Origin: Solimonas terrae
GTDB lineage: Bacteria > Pseudomonadota > Gammaproteobacteria > Nevskiales > Nevskiaceae
Assembly (NCBI RefSeq): GCF_011067135.1
Contig: NZ_JAAMOW010000008.1
Coordinates: 124,001 to 188,000 of the forward strand
Direction: 5' to 3'
Length of the DNA stretch: 64,000 nt
Below the pieces are notes generated by a model. It saw only the letters and a program-made list of their open reading frames with translations, was not told the origin of the DNA and searched no databases. Positions 44,977 through 54,444 of the stretch are shown here, piece by piece (the stretch's first letter is position 1; every line of letters begins with the position of its first letter). Both the position numbers and the translations under genes were made by a program.

Positions 44977-46419
44977 ATGGCCATCTCCAGGTTGCGATCG
45001 ATCGCGGCGTTGACGCTGGCGGCGCTGCCGGCGCTGGCCGCCTTTGCCCAGCCGGCAGCGCTGGCGATCACGCACGTAACCGTGATCGATGGGCGCGGCG
45101 GACCGCAGACTGACATGAGTGTGCTCCTGCAGGGTGGCCGGATCGCGGCGGTGACGCCGGCCAAAACCCTGCATTTGCTGGCCGGCACGCAGCTCGTCGA
45201 CGGTCGCGGCCGTTTCCTGATTCCGGGACTGTGGGACATGCATGTGCATCTGATGCGGCCGGGGCGCGTGGAGACGTATTTCCCGTTGCTGATCGCCAAC
45301 GGCATCACCGGCGTCCGTGACATGGGCGGTGAACTGCCGCTGGCCGAAATCGGACGGCTCAAGCGCGAGGTCGAGGACGGCACGCGGCTCGGTCCGCACC
45401 TGTTTGCAGCGGGGCCGCTGGTCGATGGCCCGTATCCGGTTCTGCCGCATCTGAGCCGCGTCGTCACCGATGCCGCGTCGGCCGAGGCCACGGTCGTCGA
45501 GCTGCATGCGCAGGGCGCCGATTTCATCAAGGTCTACAACCGACTGCCGCGCGATGCCTATTTCGCGATCGCCGACACGACGCGCCGACTCGGCATGCCG
45601 TTCGCCGGCCACGTGCCGTTCTCGGTGTCGGCGCGAGAAGCGTCCGACGCCGGCCAGAAGAGCATTGAGCACTTGTTCAATGTGCTGTTCGCCTGTTCCA
45701 GCCGCGAAGACGGGCTGATGCGCGAGAAGGCGGCGATGCTCGCCAGCAGCGACGCCGACGAGCGCCGGCGCTTGCGGCGCGACTATCTGCGCGGCGTGCT
45801 CGACAGCTACGATCCGCAGAAGGCCGATGCCCTGTTCGCGCGCTTTGCCCGCAACGGCACCTGGCAGGTGCCGACGCTGGTGCAGCGGCGCTTCTTCGCG
45901 CAGCCGGACCCGGCGATCGCCGGCGATCCGCGCCTGCGCTACATCCAGCGATCGCAGCGCATCCGCTGGGACCCTCGCCAGGACGGCCGCATCCAGAATC
46001 GCGACGCCGAAGATCGCGAGATCGAGCAGCGCTCCTACGAGATGGACCGCGCCATGATTCCGGCGATGCTGCGGGCCGGCGTGCGCTTTCTCGCGGGAAC
46101 CGACAGCCCGGACCCGTATGCATGGCCGGGCTTTGGTCTGCACGATGAACTGGCGGCGCTGGTCGACGCCGGGCTGACGCCGATGCAGGCCCTGCAGGCG
46201 GCGACCCGCAACGCCGCGGAGTATCTCGGCCTGCAGAACGAGACCGGCGCCATAGCGCCGGGTTTGCGCGCCGATCTCGTGCTGCTCGATGCCGATCCGC
46301 TCGCCGATATCCGCAACACCCGTCGCATCGAGGCGGTCATCTTCGGCGGACACTTGCTGTCGTCGCTTGCGCTGCAGCAGCTTCGCGATCAGGCGGCGGC
46401 TGCTGCGGACCGGAACTGA
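44977..46419 (+). CDS. Exported amidohydrolase (imidazolonepropionase/prolidase-like)
   Basis: The 480-aa protein has a signal peptide (about 1-25, ending AAFAQ) and a binuclear metallo-amidohydrolase domain. Metal ligands are His89 and His91 in WDMHVHL, a Lys185 in FIKVYN that may be the carboxylated bridge, His212 (GHVPF), His232 (SIEHLF) and Asp376 (GTDSPDPY). Such exported enzymes hydrolyse dipeptides, lactones or organophosphates; the substrate cannot be assigned. ATG 44977 has GGGAG upstream. The ligand set is complete, so it should be active in the periplasm. Confidence 0.85.
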   Translation: MAISRLRSIAALTLAALPALAAFAQPAALAITHVTVIDGRGGPQTDMSVLLQGGRIAAVTPAKTLHLLAGTQLVDGRGRFLIPGLWDMHVHLMRPGRVETYFPLLIANGITGVRDMGGELPLAEIGRLKREVEDGTRLGPHLFAAGPLVDGPYPVLPHLSRVVTDAASAEATVVELHAQGADFIKVYNRLPRDAYFAIADTTRRLGMPFAGHVPFSVSAREASDAGQKSIEHLFNVLFACSSREDGLMREKAAMLASSDADERRRLRRDYLRGVLDSYDPQKADALFARFARNGTWQVPTLVQRRFFAQPDPAIAGDPRLRYIQRSQRIRWDPRQDGRIQNRDAEDREIEQRSYEMDRAMIPAMLRAGVRFLAGTDSPDPYAWPGFGLHDELAALVDAGLTPMQALQAATRNAAEYLGLQNETGAIAPGLRADLVLLDADPLADIRNTRRIEAVIFGGHLLSSLALQQLRDQAAAAADRN

Positions 46420-46642
46420 AGGCATTGCGTCAAGCGCCCGGGCCGGCGTCGGAAGGTCCGGCTGCGACCAGTTCCTGCCTTGTTCCGCAGCGGCTCGATG
46501 CGCAGCTTGCGCGCGCCGACATTGAGGGGGCGACGCCGAGACGGCGACCGCGGCTGCCGGCAGCGATCGGGCGCGCGTCAGCGCAGGCTCAGTATCGGCC
46601 GGCAACCATGCCCGGCAAGCCTGATTGGCTCAGGAGTCGGCA

Positions 46643-48631
46643 ATGGCGCCAGAAAAATCGCAGCGACGCGTGATGCGGTACGTCGTGCCGGGTCTGGTGT
46701 CGGCCCTGGTCCTGCTGATCGCGCTGTGGGACTGGAACTGGTTTCGACCGTTGATCGCGCGTGAGGTGTCGTCGGTCCTGGGTCGGCCGGTCACGCTGGC
46801 GCATTTCGATGTGAAGCTGCGCTGGCATCCCTGGATCATCGTCGACGGAATTGCCGTCGCCAATCCGCCGGACTTTCCGAACGACAGCCATCTCGCCAGC
46901 GTCGAGCGCCTGGCGATTCATCTCGATCCCTGGGCGTGGTTCAAGGGCCGGCTGTCGTTGCTGGATGTCGAAATCGACAGGCCCGTGGCGGAGCTCGGCC
47001 CCGGGCCTTCCGGAAAACCGAACTATGTTTTCGATGCCCTGCAGAGCAAGGGGAACGAACAGCCGGGTGGCAGGCCGCCGGCGATCGACATCGGCAGCCT
47101 GACGATTCGCGACGGCGACGTGCACATCGTCGAGCCGACCCTGAAGTCCGATTTCCGCCTGAAGATCCGCACCGAGGCGCGCGAGCGGGGCGGGGAACCC
47201 GCACTGCGCGTCGACATCAGCGGTCGCTACGCCGATGCGCCGATCAACGGCCGGTTCGTCGGCGGCTCGGTGCTGTCGCTGCGCGATCCGGCAACGCCGT
47301 ATCCGGTCGACTTGCGCGTGGAGAATGGCGATACCCAGGTCACGCTGAACGGGACCCTGGTCAATCCTCTGGCGTTCGCCGGCGCCAGGCTGACGCTCGA
47401 CTTTCGCGGCAACAGCCTGGCCGATCTGTATCCGCTGACCGGTGTGCCGCTGCCTCCGTCACCGCCGTACCGGATTGCCGGCGATCTCGACTATGACCGC
47501 GCCAGCGGCGCGATCCGCTTCCGCCGGATCGATGGCCACTACGGACAAAGCGATATCGCCGGCAACGTCAGCGTGATTCCCGCAAGCGGGACTCGGCGCC
47601 GCAAGATCAGCATCCTCGCGCATTCCCGCAGGGTGGTGTGGAGCGATCTGTCCGGCTTCGTCGGCGCGACGCCGGGCGCCGCCGATGCGCCGAATGACAG
47701 CGCCGAGCAGAAGGCCTCGCGCGCCACGCAGGCCAGGCGTGGCAAGTTGCTGCCGGACACGCCGATTGCGCTGCCACGCATCCGCGCCGCCGACCTCGAC
47801 GTGCACTACGACGTGGCGAAGATCGAGAGCAACAAGATGCCGATCGACACGCTCGATGCGCATCTGGCGATCGACGACGGCTTGATCAGCGTCAAGCCGT
47901 TGAAGCTCGGGGTCGGCAAGGGCAGCGTCGTCGCCGATGTCGCGCTCGACGGACGCCGCAGTCCGGTTCACGCGACAGCCGATCTGGATTTCCGTCAGCT
48001 CGATTTCAGCAAGATCGTCGACAAGCTCACGATCTTTCGCGGCACCGGCACGATCGGCGGTCGCGCGACGCTCGACACCCACGGCAATTCGCTCGCGGCA
48101 ATGCTCGGTGCCGGTGACGGCAGCCTGAAGCTGTTCATGAGCGGCGGTGATATCAGCGCGCTGCTCGTCAATCTGGCCGGTCTCGATCTCGGCAACTCGC
48201 TGATTTCAGCGCTCGGCCTGCCGAGGCGCGCGAAGCTGCGCTGCATGGTCGTCGATCTGGGTCTGGACGACGGCCAGATCACGACCAATACCGCGCTCTT
48301 CGATACCTCGGAAGCCAATCTGCTGGGCACCGGCAGCATCGACCTGACGCACGAAACGATCGACTACAGGATTCGCACGCAGCCCAAGCGGATGAATATC
48401 GGCTCGCTGGCGGCGCCGATCGGCATCACCGGCCCGCTACGCTCGCCGCGCATCCGGCCGGAAGCCGGGGCGCTGGCACTGCGCGGCGGGGTCGCGACGG
48501 CGCTCGGCGTCTTGCTGACGCCGCTCGCCGCGCTGATTCCGACGATTCAGCTCGGTCTGGGCGAGGACAACGACTGCGTCGCGATGATCAAGGATCTGCG
48601 ACAGGCGCCACCGGCCCCTCAAAAGCCCTAG
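46643..48631 (+). CDS. AsmA-family protein
   Basis: The 662-aa protein has one N-terminal membrane helix (about 13-33) and a long periplasmic beta-rich body. It has the AsmA signatures: an N-terminal LGRPVTLAHFDVKL..WHPWIIVDGIAVANPP and a C-terminal TNTALFDTSEANLLGTGSIDLTHETIDYRI. AsmA-like proteins are thought to bridge inner and outer membranes and move phospholipids. ATG 46643 follows AGGAGTC. A TTG at 46625 is rejected as it lies before that site. It ends in CTAG shared with the convergent hydrolase. Confidence 0.88.
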   Translation: MAPEKSQRRVMRYVVPGLVSALVLLIALWDWNWFRPLIAREVSSVLGRPVTLAHFDVKLRWHPWIIVDGIAVANPPDFPNDSHLASVERLAIHLDPWAWFKGRLSLLDVEIDRPVAELGPGPSGKPNYVFDALQSKGNEQPGGRPPAIDIGSLTIRDGDVHIVEPTLKSDFRLKIRTEARERGGEPALRVDISGRYADAPINGRFVGGSVLSLRDPATPYPVDLRVENGDTQVTLNGTLVNPLAFAGARLTLDFRGNSLADLYPLTGVPLPPSPPYRIAGDLDYDRASGAIRFRRIDGHYGQSDIAGNVSVIPASGTRRRKISILAHSRRVVWSDLSGFVGATPGAADAPNDSAEQKASRATQARRGKLLPDTPIALPRIRAADLDVHYDVAKIESNKMPIDTLDAHLAIDDGLISVKPLKLGVGKGSVVADVALDGRRSPVHATADLDFRQLDFSKIVDKLTIFRGTGTIGGRATLDTHGNSLAAMLGAGDGSLKLFMSGGDISALLVNLAGLDLGNSLISALGLPRRAKLRCMVVDLGLDDGQITTNTALFDTSEANLLGTGSIDLTHETIDYRIRTQPKRMNIGSLAAPIGITGPLRSPRIRPEAGALALRGGVATALGVLLTPLAALIPTIQLGLGEDNDCVAMIKDLRQAPPAPQKP

Positions 48632-49470
48632 GCGGGAAATCCGTCCGACGGTGCCGCGAACCAAGCCAGCAGCAGGCGATTGATGTCGTCGGCACGGTCG
48701 ATCTGCAACCAGTGCGACGCGCCTTCGATGCGTTGGTAGCGCCAGGGACCGGTGACGTGTCGCCCCGAATTGCGCATCTGGTTTTCGGCCAGCGCGAAGT
48801 CACCATCGCTCCACATGCCGAACACGGGTAGCGGCGTTGTACCGAAACGACGTGTCAGCACCTGCCAGACGTTGGCCCGATACCAGCTCAGACCGGCCGT
48901 CAGTCGGCCCGGGCGTGACAGTGCCGCGACCCTCGCCTCGTTTTCGCCCGGGTCATCGACCAGTGTCCGCATCGCGCGCCAGTTGCCGGCGCGGATCAGG
49001 CGCTCCGCGAGTCCGCGCAGCAGGAAGAGGTAGATGTACCAGGAGCGCCATTTCTGTTCGAAGCCTCGTCGATATTCGGCTGGATGACCGACCGACATCA
49101 CCGCGAAACTGCGGAAGCGTGCGGCGTGTTCGATGGCCAGCTGCCAGCCGACGACCGCGCCCCAGTCATGGCCGACCAGATGGACCGGTTCGTGGATGCC
49201 GAGCGCGTCGAGCAGGGCAATGATGTCGTTCGCAAGATTTTCGAGGCGGTAGGCGCGCACGCTGGTCGGCATCTCGCTGTTGCCGCAGCCACGCTGGTCC
49301 GGTGCGATGACACGATAACCGGCGGCAGCGAGCACGCCGATCTGGCGGTGCCAGACGCGCAGCGTGTCCGGAAAGCCGTGCAACAGCAGGACGGTCGGGC
49401 CGTCACCGGCGACCGCGACATTGAAACGCAGGCCGTTGGCTTCGACGCTGCGGGTTGCGATCCGATCCAT
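48628..49470 (-). CDS. Epoxide hydrolase-type alpha/beta hydrolase
   Basis: The 280-aa protein has HGFPD (31-35), PDQRGCGNSE and the nucleophile Asp102 in VGHDWGA. This is the HDWG motif of epoxide hydrolases and haloalkane dehalogenases rather than Ser-type esterases. The catalytic His is in GASHWLQ near the end. ATG 49470 begins the family core. It is the third gene of a minus-strand run (TetR, hydrolase, this). Its stop codon shares the palindrome CTAG (48628-48631) with the AsmA stop on the other strand. Confidence 0.86.
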   Translation of the reverse strand: MDRIATRSVEANGLRFNVAVAGDGPTVLLLHGFPDTLRVWHRQIGVLAAAGYRVIAPDQRGCGNSEMPTSVRAYRLENLANDIIALLDALGIHEPVHLVGHDWGAVVGWQLAIEHAARFRSFAVMSVGHPAEYRRGFEQKWRSWYIYLFLLRGLAERLIRAGNWRAMRTLVDDPGENEARVAALSRPGRLTAGLSWYRANVWQVLTRRFGTTPLPVFGMWSDGDFALAENQMRNSGRHVTGPWRYQRIEGASHWLQIDRADDINRLLLAWFAAPSDGFPA

Positions 49471-49483
49471 CGCGGACGCCGAC

Positions 49484-50431
49484 TCAGCGCAGGTTCGCGA
49501 GCGGCAGGCCGGCACGGAACTTCCTGTAATCGGCAGCCGCCTGGTGCGGGGCTTCGAGCATCGGCAAATGCCCGACGCCGGGCATCATCACGAGCTGCGA
49601 GTTCGGCAGCGCCTGATGCAGGATTTCGGCGCCGGACGGATCGAGCACCCGGTCCTGCAGGCCCCAGACGATCAGGGTTGGTGTGGCCAGGCCGGCGACC
49701 TCCTGTTCGAGGTGCGGGGTTTCGGCGGTGAGATCGCGGAAGATCCGCGTGTGAAGCTCATAGTTTCCGGCGGCGGCGAGCGCGAGTTCGTGCTTGACGC
49801 TGTACGGCACCGGCGGCTGGCGGCTCATCACGAGACTCATCACGTGCGCGAAATCGTCGGGTGTCCTCGCGAACAGCAGGAACTGCCCGCTCTCGCGATA
49901 GGCGCGGAACATTTCCGACTCCTTTGCCGAGCCGACGCCGGCCGGATCGAGCAACCAGAGGCTCTGCACGCGTTCCGGGTGCAGGTGCGCGAATTCGAGC
50001 ACGATCGCGCCACCCATCGAATTGCCGGCCAGATGCGCGCGCGGCAGCTTCAGCGCATCGAGAAACTGGCCCAGCCGTTCGGCCTGTGCACCGATCGAAT
50101 AGTCGGCGTCCATCGGCTTGCTGCTTTCGCCGAAACCGGGCAGGTCCGGGGCGATCAGACGGCCGCTGCCGCGCAGGAACGGCGCGATCTGCGCCCAGTT
50201 GTCCTTGTCCGCGCCGATGCCGTGCACCATCACCAGCGGTTCGCCCTGGCCGCCATCGAGATAGGCGATCTGGAAGCCGGGGATCTGCAGGGTCTTGCGC
50301 TCGACGCCTCCAAGCCAGTGCTGCACCGCGAGTGCGCCCTTCGACATCGGTGCCGGGAACAGATGATCGGCGGCGACGTAGGCGATCGCCAGCGCGAAGA
50401 TGAAAGCGACGATGCGAAATACGGTCTTCAT
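49484..50431 (-). CDS. Membrane-anchored alpha/beta hydrolase (serine type)
   Basis: The 315-aa protein has an N-terminal hydrophobic helix (about 4-21), HGIGADKDNW, nucleophile Ser138 in GNSMGG, an acid in GLQDRVLD and the His in GVGHLPM. It resembles lipases/esterases and meta-cleavage C-C hydrolases. It sits between the TetR gene and the epoxide hydrolase-type gene (gaps 24 and 13 bp). An ester or lactone hydrolysis role next to the divergent Baeyer-Villiger-type monooxygenase is an inference from context. Confidence 0.84.
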   Translation of the reverse strand: MKTVFRIVAFIFALAIAYVAADHLFPAPMSKGALAVQHWLGGVERKTLQIPGFQIAYLDGGQGEPLVMVHGIGADKDNWAQIAPFLRGSGRLIAPDLPGFGESSKPMDADYSIGAQAERLGQFLDALKLPRAHLAGNSMGGAIVLEFAHLHPERVQSLWLLDPAGVGSAKESEMFRAYRESGQFLLFARTPDDFAHVMSLVMSRQPPVPYSVKHELALAAAGNYELHTRIFRDLTAETPHLEQEVAGLATPTLIVWGLQDRVLDPSGAEILHQALPNSQLVMMPGVGHLPMLEAPHQAAADYRKFRAGLPLANLR

Positions 50432-50455
50432 GAAATTCCCCCTTTTGTGATCGGT

Positions 50456-51115
50456 TCAGCTCGCCGCGGTGAGCTGCTCGGCCTGTGCGATGGCGGCGTC
50501 GTAGAACAGCACGCAGTGCGCGAGCATTTTCTCCAGCGGCTCGTCGAAGCCCTTGAACGCCCAGTGCATGACCAGGTACACGGTCGAGCCGACCAGGCCA
50601 TTGGCGATCAGCTGGATGTCGAGATCCTGCTTCGGCAGTTGCGGATACAGCGACACGATCACCGAGCCGACCAGATCGGCAAAGCTCTGCGTGGCCAGCT
50701 GCGACTGGCGACCGACATCGGCGCTGACCGTCAAGGCGTCGATCAGCAGGATGCGCGACAGGCGCGGATCGTCGCGCAGGGTTTCGAGAAAGCTGCGGAT
50801 CGCGCTGCGGGCAAGGCTGCGGACATCGCGATCGGAGCGGCCGAGTGCCTGTACGACGGCGGCGCGGACGGTTTCGATGGCGTGCTCGTAGACCGCCAGG
50901 AACAGGGCTTCGCGATTGGCGAAGGATTCGTAGAAGTAGCGCTCGGTGAGCTTGGCTTCGCCGCAGATCTCGCGCACGCCGGCGCTGTGATAGCCCTTGC
51001 TGCCGAAGGCATGCAGGCCCGCCTCGATCAGCTGTTCGCGACGCTGCCGCTGGCGTTGCTGGCCGTCGAGCCCGCGGAAGCGCCGACCGGTCGCCGGGGT
51101 TTTCGAAGTCGTCAT
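50456..51115 (-). CDS. TetR-family transcriptional regulator
   Basis: The 219-aa protein has an N-terminal TetR HTH (about 25-70: RREQLIEAGLHAFGSKGYHSAGVREICGEAKLTERYFYESF) and an all-helical ligand domain. ATG 51115 is chosen; upstream extension has no homology-like features. It is divergent from the monooxygenase, and a 23-bp palindrome lies between them, so it should repress both the monooxygenase-SDR unit and its own tetR-hydrolase unit. Confidence 0.87.
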   Translation of the reverse strand: MTTSKTPATGRRFRGLDGQQRQRQRREQLIEAGLHAFGSKGYHSAGVREICGEAKLTERYFYESFANREALFLAVYEHAIETVRAAVVQALGRSDRDVRSLARSAIRSFLETLRDDPRLSRILLIDALTVSADVGRQSQLATQSFADLVGSVIVSLYPQLPKQDLDIQLIANGLVGSTVYLVMHWAFKGFDEPLEKMLAHCVLFYDAAIAQAEQLTAAS

Positions 51116-51136
51116 CCGGCAATGTTGACATGAACC

Positions 51137-51159
51137 GTTGTCAAATATAAAGTGACAAC
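51137..51159. promoter_or_regulatory. TetR operator between the regulator and monooxygenase genes
   Basis: GTTGTCA (51137-51143) and TGACAAC (51153-51159) form a perfect inverted repeat with a 9-bp AT-rich centre. It overlaps promoter-like TTGACA (51125-51130) and TATAAA (51146-51151). Related half-sites (TTGACA, TTGTCA) flank it on both sides. Position and symmetry fit a TetR-family dimer site. Confidence 0.65.
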
Positions 51160-51187
51160 ACTGATTGTCAGAACGAGGGGCGAGAAC

Positions 51188-52696
51188 ATGGCATTCGATG
51201 CGGGCGGTGGCGAGAGCGGGGCGATGTCGGTGCTGATCATCGGCAGCGGCTTCTCGGGACTGGGGCTGGCGGTGCGACTCAAGCAGGCCGGCATCGAGGA
51301 TTTCGAGATTCTCGAACGCGCCGACAGCGTCGGTGGCACCTGGCGCGACAACCGCTATCCGGGCTGCGCCTGCGACGTGCAGTCGCATCTGTACTCGTTT
51401 TCGTTCGAGCAGAATCCGGAATGGACACGGATGTTCGCGCAGCAGCCCGAGATCGAACGCTATCTGCAGGGCGTGGCCGACAAGTACGGCCTGCTCGGGC
51501 ACACGCGCTTCGGCGCCAATGTCGTCGCTGCGCGCTACGACGAAACCCACGCGCTGTGGCGTGTCGAAACGGCCGATGGCCGCCGTTTCTCGGGGCGCGT
51601 GCTGGTGTCCGGCATGGGGGCGCTCAGCAATCCGTCGATTCCGAAGATTCCGGGTCTGGCCGACTTCAAGGGCAAGCTGTTCCATTCGGCGCAGTGGGAC
51701 CACGACTACGAGCTGGCCGGCAAGCGCGTCGCCGTCATCGGCACCGGCGCGAGCGCCATCCAGTTCGTGCCGCAGATCGTGCCGAAACTTGCGCATCTGG
51801 ATCTGTACCAGCGCACGCCGCCGTGGATCATGCCCAAGCCCGATCGCGCGATCTCGGACGGCGAGCGCAGGCTGTTCCGCGTGCTGCCGTTCACGCAGAA
51901 GCTGATGCGCGCCGGTCTGTACGCGATGCTCGAAACGCGCGTGCTCGGCTTTGTCGTGAACCCGGCCCTCATGCGGCTGGTGCAGCGCACCGCCGAGCGG
52001 CATCTCAGGCGCCAGGTGCCGGATCCGGCGCTGCGCGCCCGGCTGACGCCCAGCTACACGATCGGCTGCAAGCGCGTGCTGATCTCCGATGACTATTTCC
52101 CAGCGCTGACGCAAAAGCACGTCGATGTCATCAGCGATCAGGTCACGGAAGTGCGCGCCGATGCGGTGGTGACGGCCGACGGCACCGCGCGCGAGGTGGA
52201 CGCTATCATTCTCGGCACCGGATTCACCGTGCAGGATCCGATTCCGCGCGGCGCGATCTTCGGTCGCGGCGCCCGCGATCTCTGGGACCGCTGGAACGAG
52301 AAGGGCGTCGAGGCTTACCTCGGCGCCAGCGTGCACGGCTTCCCCAACTTCTTCATGCTGATGGGTCCGAACACCGGTTTGGGTCACACTTCACAGGTGT
52401 TCATGATCGAATCGCATATCGCGTATGTCATGGACTGCATACGCCAGATGCGGGCGAAGCAGCTGCGCGCCGTCGATGTTCGCGCCGAGGTCCAGCAGCA
52501 GTTCAACGACAAGCTGCAGAACAGCGTCAACGCCGCGATCTGGAATCAGGGCGGTTGCAAGAGCTGGTATCTCGACGCACGCGGCCGCAACACGACGATC
52601 TGGCCCGGCTTCACATTCGTGTTCCGCGGCAAGACGCGTCGCTTCAGGCTCGCCGACTACGCGCTGGAAAAGACAACGAGCGCCGCGCGCGCCTGA
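51188..52696 (+). CDS. Flavin-containing/Baeyer-Villiger-type monooxygenase
   Basis: The 502-aa NAD(P)H flavoprotein inserts oxygen into ketones or other soft centres. It has the FAD motif IIGSGFSGLG (17-26), the fingerprint FKG..FHSAQWD from residue 160 (type I BVMO pattern F-x-G-x-x-x-H-x-x-x-W-D), and the NADPH motif GTGASA at 185-190. GGTWRDNRYPGCACDVQSHLY is the segment typical of class B monooxygenases. ATG 51188 has GAGGGGC upstream. It is followed after 33 bp by an SDR, which could supply the ketone from an alcohol. Confidence 0.9.
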   Translation: MAFDAGGGESGAMSVLIIGSGFSGLGLAVRLKQAGIEDFEILERADSVGGTWRDNRYPGCACDVQSHLYSFSFEQNPEWTRMFAQQPEIERYLQGVADKYGLLGHTRFGANVVAARYDETHALWRVETADGRRFSGRVLVSGMGALSNPSIPKIPGLADFKGKLFHSAQWDHDYELAGKRVAVIGTGASAIQFVPQIVPKLAHLDLYQRTPPWIMPKPDRAISDGERRLFRVLPFTQKLMRAGLYAMLETRVLGFVVNPALMRLVQRTAERHLRRQVPDPALRARLTPSYTIGCKRVLISDDYFPALTQKHVDVISDQVTEVRADAVVTADGTAREVDAIILGTGFTVQDPIPRGAIFGRGARDLWDRWNEKGVEAYLGASVHGFPNFFMLMGPNTGLGHTSQVFMIESHIAYVMDCIRQMRAKQLRAVDVRAEVQQQFNDKLQNSVNAAIWNQGGCKSWYLDARGRNTTIWPGFTFVFRGKTRRFRLADYALEKTTSAARA

Positions 52697-52729
52697 TCGT
52701 TTTCACATCAATCGACAACGGGGGGAAGC

Positions 52730-53569
52730 ATGAAATCGTTCAAGGACAAGGTTGCCGCAATCACCGGCGCAGGCTCGGGCATGGGCCGCGAGCTGGCGAT
52801 CGAGCTGGCCGGGCGCGGCTGCCACGTCGCGATCAGCGACGTCAACGAAGCCGGCCTCGCGCAGACCGTCGAGCTGCTGCAGGGCTGCGGCGTGCGCGTC
52901 ACCTCGCAGAAGCTCGACGTTGCGGATCGCGATGCGGTCTACGCCTGGGCGGACACCGTTGTCGCCGAACACGGCAAGGTCAATCTGATCTTCAACAATG
53001 CCGGCGTCGCGCTCGGCACCACGCTCGACGGCGCCGACTACGGCGACTTCGAGTGGATCATGAACATCAACTTCTGGGGCGTGGTCTACGGCAGCAAGGC
53101 GTTCCTGCCGCATCTGCGTGCCTCGGGCGAGGGCCACATCATCAATACCTCGAGCGTGTTCGGCCTGTTCGCAGTGCCCGGCAACGGCTGCTACAACGCC
53201 AGCAAGTTCGCGGTGCGCGGCTTCAACGAATGCCTGCGCCAGGAACTGGAAATGAAGGGCGAGCCGGTCAGCGTGACGAGCGTGCATCCGGGCGGCATCA
53301 AGACCGGCATCGCCAGGTCGGCGCGCATGACCGACGACCTCAACAAGTTTCTCGGCAAGGACGAGCAGAGCGCCAAGCGCGACTTCGAGAAATTGTTCAT
53401 CACCACCGCCAATCGCGCCGCGCGCGTCATCATCAAGGCCGTCGAAGGCAACAAGCGTCGCGTGCTGGTCGGTCCTGACGCGAAGCTGCTGGACCTGATC
53501 GTGCGTCTGTTCCCGTCCGGCTATCAGCGTCTGGTCATGATGTTCACGCGTCGGCAGTCGGTGATCTGA
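52730..53569 (+). CDS. Short-chain dehydrogenase/reductase (classical SDR)
   Basis: The 279-aa protein has TGAGSGMG (12-19), NNAG, the catalytic Ser in INTSSVFG and Tyr155/Lys159 in YNASK. The position after NAD-binding strand beta2 is SDVNE, an Asp that favours NAD over NADP. It is co-transcribed with the monooxygenase; the ribosome site is GGGGGGAAG. Role inferred: alcohol/ketone interconversion in the same degradative pathway. A perfect 11-bp hairpin at 53680-53705 may end the message. Confidence 0.9.
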   Translation: MKSFKDKVAAITGAGSGMGRELAIELAGRGCHVAISDVNEAGLAQTVELLQGCGVRVTSQKLDVADRDAVYAWADTVVAEHGKVNLIFNNAGVALGTTLDGADYGDFEWIMNINFWGVVYGSKAFLPHLRASGEGHIINTSSVFGLFAVPGNGCYNASKFAVRGFNECLRQELEMKGEPVSVTSVHPGGIKTGIARSARMTDDLNKFLGKDEQSAKRDFEKLFITTANRAARVIIKAVEGNKRRVLVGPDAKLLDLIVRLFPSGYQRLVMMFTRRQSVI

Positions 53570-53592
53570 GAGCGACAACGGCGTCAAGGCAG

Positions 53593-53706
53593 GAAACGCT
53601 CCCCTCCCGCTCGCGGGGGCTGGGGGAGGTGGGTGCATTTGCAGCCCGCCGCGCCTCGTCGGCGCCCCACCTCACCCAACCCTCTCCGCCCCGAGGCGGA
53701 GAGGGC
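53593..53706. repeat. Dispersed palindromic repeat, copy 1 (diverged)
   Basis: This repeat of about 115 bp opens with a CGCTCCCCTC...GGGGGCTGGGGGAGGTGGG inverted block, has a common middle (CGCCGCGCCTCGTCGGCGCC), and ends in a perfect 11-bp hairpin CCCTCTCCGCC/GGCGGAGAGGG with CCGA loop. It is similar to, but diverged from, the copies at 53902 and 54445. The following 50 bp also resemble the 3' end of the nearby MFS gene (minus strand, ending ...PKKA). Confidence 0.65.
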
Positions 53707-53901
53707 TTTAGGCCTTCTTCGGTTGCCGCGCGAGAACGGCTTCGCGGATCGCGGCAAGCCGCGATGGAAGTGGAACCCAGAGCAAGCGGCGACAGAAGGC
53801 AGATGGCGCTGGAAAACAAAGCAAGCAGCGACAGAGGGCAGACGGCGGCAGAAGGCAAGGCCGGCAGCGACGGCGCTGGAGACTGCAGCCGGCAACGGCG
53901 G

Positions 53902-54023
53902 GTAACGCTCCCCTCCGCCCGCTTGCGGGGGGAGGGGCTGGGGGAGGTGGGTGTCTTTGCGACCCGCCGCGCCTCGTCGGCGCCCCATCTCATCCGACCG
54001 TCTCAACCCGAGGCGGAGCGATC
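53902..54023. repeat. Dispersed palindromic repeat, copy 2
   Basis: The sequence starts TAACGCTCCCCTCCGCCC, has the GCTTGCGGG inverted centre, and runs to CCGAGGCGGAGCG. It is identical to copy 3 because both lie in the tandem duplication. Relative to copy 1 the terminal hairpin has lost its symmetry. Confidence 0.65.
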
Positions 54024-54024
54024 C

Positions 54025-54293
54025 TTACGCCTTCTTCAGCAGCGGCGCGAGCAAGGCTTCGCTGGTCAGCAACGCGGCAAGCGCGAATCCGGCCCAGTCC
54101 CACAGCGCGCGATCGGCGAGCTGCGAGAATCCGTAGATCACCGCCGCGGCACCGGCGTTGCCGGCCAGCCAGAAGGTGCTGACGGCGAGGCCGGCGTGCG
54201 CTTCGCCGGCCCATTCGGCGGCACTGTCGACGAGCAGTGGCAAGGGCGCCAGCATCAGCACGCCGAGCGCGATGCCGACCGCGTACAGGGCAT
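54025..54293 (-). pseudogene. Duplicated 3' fragment of the MFS transporter gene
   Basis: The last 89 codons and stop of the downstream MFS gene are repeated exactly (ending SEALLAPLLKKA). They are cut at 54293 where the second duplicate unit begins. The frame has no start or promoter of its own and is a by-product of the 543-bp duplication. Confidence 0.85.
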
Positions 54294-54444
54294 GCGGCAA
54301 GCCGCGATGGAAGTGGAACCCAGAGCAAGCGGCGACAGAAGGCAGATGGCGCTGGAAAACAAAGCAAGCAGCGACAGAGGGCAGACGGCGGCAGAAGGCA
54401 AGGCCGGCAGCGACGGCGCTGGAGACTGCAGCCGGCAACGGCGG

